Shown here: positions 58,103 through 64,000 of the stretch, piece after piece
Layout of the letters: the number at the start of each line of letters is the position of its first letter
Position numbering within the stretch: the stretch's first letter is position 1
NCBI GenBank assembly: GCA_040389065.1
Contig: JAZKAR010000004.1
Coordinates: 62,001-126,000, forward strand
Length of the DNA: 64,000 bases
Reading direction: 5' to 3'
Source: JAZKAR01 sp040389065
GTDB taxonomy: Bacteria > Pseudomonadota > Gammaproteobacteria > Burkholderiales > Casimicrobiaceae
Position numbers and translations under genes: made by a program
Notes under the pieces: generated by a model
The model's input: the letters and a program-made list of their open reading frames with translations, nothing else
The model's database searches: none
What the model was told of the DNA's origin: nothing

Positions 58103-58660
58103 TTAAGAAGTGTTATCAAGCCTGGATTGTTTCAATTGTTCAGGCGCCTCACATAACTTTAAAATCATTGCCGTGCGATTTTGTAGTCCATCTTCAGATT
58201 CTTTAATGAGAACTTGAACTAAATATTCTGGACATCGATGAACGTCAACGCTTTCAAATCCAAGTTTTTTATAAAAAGGTGCATTCCACGGTATATGAGT
58301 AAATGTAGTGAGACCAATGCAGTGTAAATGTTTGTTTTTGGCCCACTGAATAATAGTGGTAATAAGTGCATTGCCTATACCTCTACATCCATAGTTAGGA
58401 TGAACATCTATTTCTGCCAGATACGCCATCATGTTTACAACATGAACGAGTGCAAAGCCTATAGGCTGTTCATTCTCTGCAAGCGCTACCCATAATTGCC
58501 CTGCAGCTTGAGCGCGTGTATGTTCTTCAAGCGATATGACTCTGTTGCGTATAGGAAGAGGAAGCGTTTCAGAAGAAAAACGAGAGGCTGATATATACTC
58601 AATCTGCTGTAATTGTTCTAAATGCTCTGGTAAAGCTAATTGTATGGAGTAAGTTTCCAT
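58103..58660 (-). CDS. GNAT acetyltransferase
   Basis: A 185-residue GNAT protein (IQLALPEHLEQLQQIE start). The CoA loop is AEIDVHPNYGCRGIGNALI, followed by GLTTFTHIPWNAPFYKKLGF, close to the small-molecule/antibiotic acetyltransferase branch. It is not similar enough to its neighbour to be a recent duplicate. First gene of a reverse-strand group that continues into the second GNAT and DUF4256 genes. Confidence 0.88.
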   Translation of the reverse strand: METYSIQLALPEHLEQLQQIEYISASRFSSETLPLPIRNRVISLEEHTRAQAAGQLWVALAENEQPIGFALVHVVNMMAYLAEIDVHPNYGCRGIGNALITTIIQWAKNKHLHCIGLTTFTHIPWNAPFYKKLGFESVDVHRCPEYLVQVLIKESEDGLQNRTAMILKLCEAPEQLKQSRLDNTS

Positions 58661-58811
58661 TTTAATCGGTTTCTAATGCTGTAATGGATGAACGATTGAT
58701 GATCAATTTTTTTGATGCATTGAATGTTATGAAATGTATACCATTCTTTTTCAGAACATTGTTTTCAGAAATTAATAAGTTTGTATCATATATAAAATGG
58801 GGGCTTAATTG

Positions 58812-59303
58812 CTATATGTTTTTGTCATCGTATTTTTTAAAAATGAAGAAAAATACACTACCTATAATGGCTGTAGCCAGGCAAAAAATATGTAGAGCAT
58901 GAATGCTGATAATACCGTTTAAATTATTTTGCAGCGAAAATGGCCAAAAAGGCTGTATATCGTCGTGCATAATACTGTCGAGGAATACATGGCTATACGT
59001 GCCTATAAAAGCACTGATAAAAGCGGTTGCCCAATGAATAGGTAAATATTTGTGTTCTTTGATTAAGTCTAATCCAATTTCCCCAAGATATTTACCCGAG
59101 AGTGCACAAAATAATGCAATGAGCGTTGCACCAATATACGTGTGGGTAAAGCCGTGAAGATGGCCTTTATTGGTGAGCAACACAACGAGTGGTTGTACAT
59201 CAATTACTATTTGTGACCAACCAAATACCATCAGCGAAAAGCGTTTCTGAGCAAGAGTTTTTATAACAATAGCTGGCCCCATATGAAGAGGTGTAAATGG
59301 CAT
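58812..59303 (-). CDS. small membrane protein with His/Asp motifs (YdjM/DUF457-like)
   Basis: A 163-residue integral membrane protein beginning MPFTPLHMGPAIVIK. Four or so hydrophobic segments surround conserved-looking polar positions: LHGFTHTYIGA, GTYSHVFLDSIMHDDIQPFWPFS. The His/Asp pattern and the MPFTP-H opening resemble membrane-bound metal-dependent hydrolases of the YdjM/DUF457/DUF4184 type; the exact family is uncertain. AAGG precedes the ATG by 6 bases. It is divergent from the DUF72 gene. Confidence 0.72.
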   Translation of the reverse strand: MPFTPLHMGPAIVIKTLAQKRFSLMVFGWSQIVIDVQPLVVLLTNKGHLHGFTHTYIGATLIALFCALSGKYLGEIGLDLIKEHKYLPIHWATAFISAFIGTYSHVFLDSIMHDDIQPFWPFSLQNNLNGIISIHALHIFCLATAIIGSVFFFIFKKYDDKNI

Positions 59304-59428
59304 TTTTTACCTTATTTGACTTATAGTAAAATGAAGTTTTAGATTCATGCTTTAAAAAGAAATAGATCAAAAAAACCTCTGGCACGGCGCTATAGTAAAC
59401 GAATTATTACGAGATAGACTGACTGCTA

Positions 59429-60184
59429 ATGAAAAAAAATCAGACATCATTGCTCCGTATTGGTACCGCAGGTTGGAATATTCCTAGCGCGTTGGCTTCA
59501 GCATTCCCAGCACAGGGTCAACATTTGGCTCGCTATGCTGCTGAGATGAACGCAGTAGAAATCAACTCATCGTTCTATCGTAGTCATCAGCAAAAGACTT
59601 ATGCACGGTGGGCATCAGTGAGTCCACCTGATTTTCGTTTTGCTGTGAAGCTGCCTCGCAGCATCTCCCATTTCAGTAAGCTACAAAACGTGGCTCAGCC
59701 GCTAGGCCAATTTTTGGATGAAATAGCAGGTTTAGAGGGTAAGCTAGGGCCGATTCTAGTGCAATTGCCGCCTTCACTTACATTCGATACGACAGTAGCA
59801 GGTGACTTTTTCGGTATGCTGCGAGAGCAACACAGCACAGCGGTAGTATGTGAGCCTCGGCATGCAAGTTGGTTCGAGCCAGAGGCGCAGATAGTGCTGG
59901 TGGCGCACCATATCGGTCAGGTAGCCGCAGACCCTGTGAAGAATGCTGCTGCCGCCAGGCCTGGAGGATGGATAGGAAGATCGAAGGCAGGAAGAGGCAG
60001 CACCGTTTATTTGCGTTTGCACGGAAGCCCACGTATGTACTGGTCAAGCTATGAGCATAACCAGTTGCGTAAGTGGCGCGAACAACTTGCCGAATATCAC
60101 GAGGCCGAGGCATGGTGCATTTTCGATAACACAGCTGCCGGCGCTGCTCTTCAAAATGCACTCGAATTTAAGAGCATGGGATAG
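59429..60184 (+). CDS. DUF72-family protein (YecE-like)
   Basis: A 251-residue protein of the DUF72 TIM-barrel family. Marks are RIGTAGWNIP, VEINSSFYRSHQQKTYARWA, FRFAVKLPRSISH, GPILVQLPPSL, CEPRHASWF, and a late LRLHGSPRMYWSSY plus a FDNTAAGAALQNA terminus. The function is not established. It is close in length to typical members (about 240-260). The ATG has no strong ribosome-binding site. Convergent with the MocR gene. Confidence 0.9.
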   Translation: MKKNQTSLLRIGTAGWNIPSALASAFPAQGQHLARYAAEMNAVEINSSFYRSHQQKTYARWASVSPPDFRFAVKLPRSISHFSKLQNVAQPLGQFLDEIAGLEGKLGPILVQLPPSLTFDTTVAGDFFGMLREQHSTAVVCEPRHASWFEPEAQIVLVAHHIGQVAADPVKNAAAARPGGWIGRSKAGRGSTVYLRLHGSPRMYWSSYEHNQLRKWREQLAEYHEAEAWCIFDNTAAGAALQNALEFKSMG

Positions 60185-60320
60185 CGCGCGCTGCTCTTCC
60201 GAAAGTGTGATCCATAATAAAAATCAAAAGTGGCGAACAATGCTATGCAAACACCGTGTTAAAAAAGGTTAGATCTCTTTTTTAGTGTTTGAAATAGAGC
60301 CATACATTCTGTTCGTTTTG

Positions 60321-61703
60321 CTATATAGAAATAGCTCGTGCCAGAACATCGAAAATTCGTTTATCGGTAGATTGAGCAACGTTGAAGCGTAAGCATTCAC
60401 TGGCACTGAGTGATTGACTAAAAACATTGCCAGGCGCTAGCACGACACCTTCATTCAAACAAAATCTGGCAATATTAACTGCATCGATGCCTTTTGGCAG
60501 TTGGCACCAAAGAAACATACCAGCCTGTGGTACAAGCCAAGGTTTTATGCCGATAGCTTCAAGCCGGGCAATGGTTTTTACTCGCTCCTCTGCCAAACGA
60601 AGCCTTACTCCTTCCATATGCTTGCGGTAGCCGCTATCAGTCAGGGTAATCAATACCATATCAGCAGCTAGTCGCCCGCCTCCAAAAGCGGTGGCGATTT
60701 TCAAGTCAACAAGGCTTTCAATCCAGTGAGGTTGTGCTGCTATATAGCCGCAGCGCAAAGAGGCTGAAACGGTTTTGGAAAAGCTGCCAATTTGAATGAC
60801 TTTTGATAGCCCATCAAAGGCTGCCAATCGTGGTGCTGGGCTAATCTCGAAGTCAGCATAGATGTCATCCTCAACGATGATGAGGTCGGCATTATCAGCT
60901 AGTTTTAAGAGACGATGCGCAATCACAGGTGAAAGTACAGCACCCGTTGGATTATGAATGCCTGAATTAGTGATATAAAGCCGAGGAGAGTGTTTTTGTA
61001 AGGCTATCTCAAACAACTCTATATCTGGCCCATTTGGGGTATAAGGTACGCTGACAACCTGTACGCGATGCGCTTTAAGCAGCGCATGAAAGTTAAAGTA
61101 ACAGGGGTCATCTAACAGCACAACATCACCTGGCTCCAGTAGAAAACGGCATATTAAATCAATTGCCTGCGTTCCCGATTCGGTAAGCATGATTTGATTG
61201 GGTTCCGCTTCAATGCCAATACCTCTCAACCGCTGAGAGAGAAATTGACGTAATGAACAATTACCTAATGGCGTGGAATATTCGGTAAGTTCCAATGTAC
61301 TAGCGCGTGCCAACGTACGCATGGCGCGTCGCATTCCCGCTTCATACAACCATTCCATCGGCAACCATCCACACCCTGGCTTGAGTACAGTGGCATCTGT
61401 TTCTAGCGATTGGCGTGAAATCCATAATGGATCAACTTCTCTATCGAGCTTAGGGCCAATCTGCATGAGCGAAAATGGGGCAACTGGCTTAGTCACATAA
61501 AACCCTGAGCCTGGCTGAGAGACAATTACTCCTTTAGCCGCCAAACGTTCATAAGCCTCAACCACAGTTGAAACTGAAAGTTGCATAGCTTGCGCCTGCG
61601 CCCGCACAGAAGGTAGGCGAATGCCTGGCAAGTAAGTGCGTGCAACAATTTTCGATTGAATTTCCATCATAACTTTTTCGATCCGTGTACCGCCTTTTTT
61701 CAT
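60321..61703 (-). CDS. MocR/PdxR-family regulator (GntR wHTH + aminotransferase fold)
   Basis: A 460-residue regulator. The N-terminal GntR-type winged helix spans about 5-75 (IRLPSVRAQAQAMQLSVSTVVEAYERLAAKGVI, GSGFYV). It is joined to a fold-type-I aminotransferase domain with the PLP-lysine in GSFSKTVSASLRCGY, a DDPCYFNFHALL block and EDDIYADF. Such proteins use PLP or a derived aldimine as effector. Its divergent partner is an EamA transporter gene 136 bases away with two direct repeats in between, the usual MocR-type operator design. AGAGGA precedes the ATG. Confidence 0.92.
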   Translation of the reverse strand: MKKGGTRIEKVMMEIQSKIVARTYLPGIRLPSVRAQAQAMQLSVSTVVEAYERLAAKGVIVSQPGSGFYVTKPVAPFSLMQIGPKLDREVDPLWISRQSLETDATVLKPGCGWLPMEWLYEAGMRRAMRTLARASTLELTEYSTPLGNCSLRQFLSQRLRGIGIEAEPNQIMLTESGTQAIDLICRFLLEPGDVVLLDDPCYFNFHALLKAHRVQVVSVPYTPNGPDIELFEIALQKHSPRLYITNSGIHNPTGAVLSPVIAHRLLKLADNADLIIVEDDIYADFEISPAPRLAAFDGLSKVIQIGSFSKTVSASLRCGYIAAQPHWIESLVDLKIATAFGGGRLAADMVLITLTDSGYRKHMEGVRLRLAEERVKTIARLEAIGIKPWLVPQAGMFLWCQLPKGIDAVNIARFCLNEGVVLAPGNVFSQSLSASECLRFNVAQSTDKRIFDVLARAISI

Positions 61704-61715
61704 TTTTTCCTCTAC

Positions 61716-61761
61716 TGTACTGGATTTATATACATAACAGTTATTTTTAATTGTATTGGAT
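61716..61761. promoter_or_regulatory. direct repeats, likely MocR operator
   Basis: TGTACTGGAT (61716-61725) and TGTATTGGAT (61752-61761) are in the same orientation, 36 bases apart centre to centre, between the divergent MocR and EamA genes. MocR-type regulators often bind paired direct repeats in such regions. Confidence 0.55.
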
Positions 61762-61839
61762 TGTGTCTGGCTTGACTAGATGAATTAATGTTCTACTGAA
61801 TGCTTTAAGAAGCTCTAAAAGGCTTAAGAGGGAGTTTTG

Positions 61840-62703
61840 ATGGAAAAGACAACAAGCGGTTGGCTGAACGGATTTGCTGGTATCGTCATTTTTGCAGGAT
61901 CATTACCGGCAACGCGTGTAGCAGTTGTCGACTTTACGCCAACTTTTCTGACCTGCGCGCGTGCGATGATTGCCGCGCTGCTAAGCTTGGTGTGTCTGCT
62001 TCTTTTTCGAGAAAATCGCCCCAAGGCTGCTGATTTACCTTCTCTTGCACTAAGCTCATTGGGTTGCGTCGTGGGCTACCCTTTGCTGACTGCACTCGCG
62101 TTACAGCATATTACTTCAGCTTATTCGATTGTTTTCACGGGGTTGCTGCCGCTTTGCACAGCATTTTTTGCCGTGTTACGTAGTGGTGAACGCCCCCGCC
62201 CTATCTTTTGGGTATTTTCAGTACTAGGAGCTGCGTTCGTTATTGGTTATGCTGCTGTAAGTAGTGTTGAGACTTCACTTCAAGGCAACTTACTGATGTT
62301 GGCTGCTATCATCGTATGTGGTCTGGGCTATGCAGAGGGTGGTCGCCTTTCTCGCACACTTGGGGGCTGGCAGGTCATCAGTTGGTCGTTAGTATTGTCG
62401 CTGCCTATAATGCTACCTGTCGTGCTATTAACCATGCCTGTGTCATTTGCGCATGTAGGAGTACCAGCATGGATTGGCCTGGCCTACGTTTCTCTTTTCA
62501 GCATGTTGCTAGGTTTTGTTTTTTGGTATCGAGGTTTGGCGCAGGGAGGTATTGCTGCTGTTAGCCAGCTTCAGTTGCTACAACCTTTTATGGCGCTTGG
62601 CATAGCAGCGCTGCTACTGCATGAAAAGGTAAGTGCGACCATGTTACTGGTTATGTTAGCTGCTGTGATCTGTGTTGCAGGGGCAAAGAGGTTTGCCAAA
62701 TGA
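61840..62703 (+). CDS. EamA-family (DMT) transporter
   Basis: A 287-residue protein with about ten membrane segments in two EamA repeats (FAGIVIFAGSLPATRVAV... and WIGLAYVSLFSMLLGFVFWYRGL). These are drug/metabolite-superfamily exporters or permeases. It is divergent from a MocR regulator, which probably controls it. This pairing is common for amino-acid-like, amine or vitamin-B6-related substrates. Start ATG 61840 with GGGAG 6 bases upstream. Confidence 0.9.
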   Translation: MEKTTSGWLNGFAGIVIFAGSLPATRVAVVDFTPTFLTCARAMIAALLSLVCLLLFRENRPKAADLPSLALSSLGCVVGYPLLTALALQHITSAYSIVFTGLLPLCTAFFAVLRSGERPRPIFWVFSVLGAAFVIGYAAVSSVETSLQGNLLMLAAIIVCGLGYAEGGRLSRTLGGWQVISWSLVLSLPIMLPVVLLTMPVSFAHVGVPAWIGLAYVSLFSMLLGFVFWYRGLAQGGIAAVSQLQLLQPFMALGIAALLLHEKVSATMLLVMLAAVICVAGAKRFAK

Positions 62704-62853
62704 ATATATAAAAAACAAATGCTATATGCGTTAAATAGCCTTATGCATTGTGTGTTAAATAAGGAATTATAAATTTAAGCTTCACTAAAAAATGTTAGTG
62801 CGCATGTAAAGTATTCGTATGATTTAGCACAGCTTGAGTGTGATTGAGTGCAT

Positions 62854-63210
62854 TTAATGAGAGCGTAACCAATAACTTAATTCATGTACTGAATTTGTTA
62901 AACCTTTTGAAATATCAGCCTCTTCTGGGTTTGGTAACTCAACTCTTTTTTCAAATAAAGCAAACCATAAAGGGTCTTTATTAAAATTAGTCGTTAATTG
63001 CCGAACTTTCTTTGTAAGGCGCCGTTCAGCGGCTCCAAATTGAAAAAAATTAACTTGCGCGGCAATTAAGCTAACGTCGTTGGTGCCGCCTTCAATTTCA
63101 GGGTAAAAAAGCTGAGTAATATCATCCTCCCAAAAACAGATGGGGCAAATGTCATACGAGCCTGGGAAGTTTTCAAATACACTATATCCGCAGCAGGGGC
63201 ACGTGAACAT
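62854..63210 (-). CDS. CPCC-family cysteine-rich protein
   Basis: A 118-residue protein starting MFTCPCCGYSVFENFPGSYDICPICFWEDD, the defining CPCC arrangement (two CxxC pairs that can bind zinc). EGGTNDVSLIAAQ-NF--FGA follows, also typical. The role is unknown; members occur singly in many bacteria and sometimes near toxin-immunity loci. None is visible here. AAAGGA lies 8 bases before the ATG. Confidence 0.88.
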   Translation of the reverse strand: MFTCPCCGYSVFENFPGSYDICPICFWEDDITQLFYPEIEGGTNDVSLIAAQVNFFQFGAAERRLTKKVRQLTTNFNKDPLWFALFEKRVELPNPEEADISKGLTNSVHELSYWLRSH

Positions 63211-63370
63211 GAAAGTGTCCTTTAACGTTAATATCTAGGAGTGTTGCTAAGGAGTATAAAATAATTTATGAGGAGGTTGTGATGCCATTTTTCATTATTA
63301 ACTGCTATTAAATACCGCTTTGTAGAGTCTAATAACTGGTGCTTCAAAGTTCTATCAAAGAAATAATAAA

Positions 63371-64000
63371 TTAACGCTTAAGAAAGCTTCGTGAGCTAAC
63401 TTGAATAACAGCTGCGACACCAAAGGCTGCAAAAAATGTAGCGGTAATACTAAATGAAGGCAACATCAAGGCAAGTACGAGACAAAACCCAGCAAATGCG
63501 TAGTAACCTAATACACTGCCGCGTAACAAGTAGATCGCAAATGCGTTGCCGGACTGGCGGTGCGTAAACACAGTTAATACGGAAGTCATGACCGGAAACA
63601 TTGCTAATAAACCGCTTAAATGTGCGCCCATACGCGATGAAAAGTGAGTGACTAATAAAACCAATATAGCGCCAGCCGCCATACGAAGGCCCATATCGTT
63701 GCGCGGTGGTAGTAAAGAGGCTTCTGGTAATGCAATGGTTGGGTAAAAGCGAGGGGCGATAGCAAGCAATATTAAAATAACTGGAATGGTCAGCGTAAGA
63801 GGAATGACAAACGCGTTAAGAATAACGACTGCTAAAAAGTAGCATAAAAAACTACCTGCCAAACTTACTCCCCATGCGTGCTTTGTTGCAATCCATGCGT
63901 AACTAAGACCAAAGACAAGCGCTGCTAAAATAGCTAAGAACGTGCTTGAAGCAGCCGTTTGAGCAAACGATGCACCTTGTTCAATGGCAATGAAAAGTAA
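63371..64000 (-). CDS. multi-pass membrane protein, N-terminus beyond window
   Basis: The frame is open from the stop at 63371 to the window end, so the gene begins outside. At least 209 residues are visible, with repeated hydrophobic stretches (LAILAALVFGLSYAWI, FLCYFLAVVILNAFVIPLTL, AGAILVLLVTHF, YAFAGFCLVLALMLPSF). This gives about six to eight membrane segments in view. I do not recognise a precise family. No start should be placed at the internal TTG at 63862, since coding continues upstream without a break. Confidence 0.8.
   Translation of the reverse strand, partial: LLFIAIEQGASFAQTAASSTFLAILAALVFGLSYAWIATKHAWGVSLAGSFLCYFLAVVILNAFVIPLTLTIPVILILLAIAPRFYPTIALPEASLLPPRNDMGLRMAAGAILVLLVTHFSSRMGAHLSGLLAMFPVMTSVLTVFTHRQSGNAFAIYLLRGSVLGYYAFAGFCLVLALMLPSFSITATFFAAFGVAAVIQVSSRSFLKR

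Noticed and set aside
58684..58902. Possible 72-residue plus-strand gene
   Set aside because: Overlaps the end of the opposite membrane-protein gene, has no ribosome-binding site and no recognisable features.
1..64000. tRNA, rRNA, CRISPR, transposase or phage genes
   Set aside because: None seen on reading both strands; a tool search for tRNA and ncRNA was not possible.

Overview
The window looks like a chromosomal segment of a gammaproteobacterium of moderately low GC. The evidence is proteobacterial-type glutamate synthase genes, an Sbp-like sulfate-binding protein, LysR and MocR regulators each divergent from a transporter gene, and many intergenic hairpins. I cannot name the genus from sequence alone. 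Codon use and gene content would fit Legionellales or Thiotrichales relatives, but this is an inference.

Left part (1-17.1 kb) is mostly housekeeping and small accessory genes. It holds a secreted PHB-depolymerase-like esterase, a large secreted protein with a caspase-like His/Cys arrangement, a periplasmic sulfate-binding protein without its transporter, an AT-rich coiled-coil membrane protein, a DUF3455 lipoprotein, a DUF1993 protein, and a trypsin-like protease carrying a pectate-lyase-like N-terminal stub. These are followed by gltB-gltD (glutamate synthase), an ArsR regulator with a fused double AHSA1 protein, and a 56-residue Rmf/CrpP-like protein.

Centre (17.5-54.7 kb) is one biosynthetic locus, the main feature of the window. 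A single reading frame of about 10,650 codons encodes a seven-module polyketide synthase with no acyltransferase domain in any module (trans-AT type). The order is KS-DH-ACP, KS-DH-KR-ACP, KS-DH-KR-ACP, KS-DH(dead)-ACP, KS-DH-KR-ACP, KS-DH-KR-ACP, KS-DH-KR-ACP-ACP, then a thioester reductase (TD). It is followed on the same strand by a PfaD-type trans enoyl reductase, a malonyl-type trans-AT, a second AT-like protein of the acyl-hydrolase type, and an Sfp-type phosphopantetheinyl transferase. Together these could load, extend, reduce, proofread and reductively release a linear polyene-like chain as an aldehyde or alcohol. There is no loading module, methyltransferase, HMG-CoA-synthase (beta-branching) cassette or thioesterase.

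Right part (54.8-64 kb) holds a LysR/MFS divergent pair (possible regulator and exporter, unproven), a DUF4256 protein, two GNAT acetyltransferases, a small membrane protein, a DUF72 protein, a MocR/EamA divergent pair, a CPCC cysteine-rich protein and the end of a multi-pass membrane protein that runs off the window.

Four copies of a degenerate roughly 100-bp element with imperfect inverted ends lie in non-coding gaps: two in tandem near 6.1-6.5 kb, one just upstream of the PKS gene and one inside the PKS operon. Modules 2 and 3 of the PKS share two stretches of 286 and 299 bases that are identical base for base, a sign of recent module-to-module recombination.
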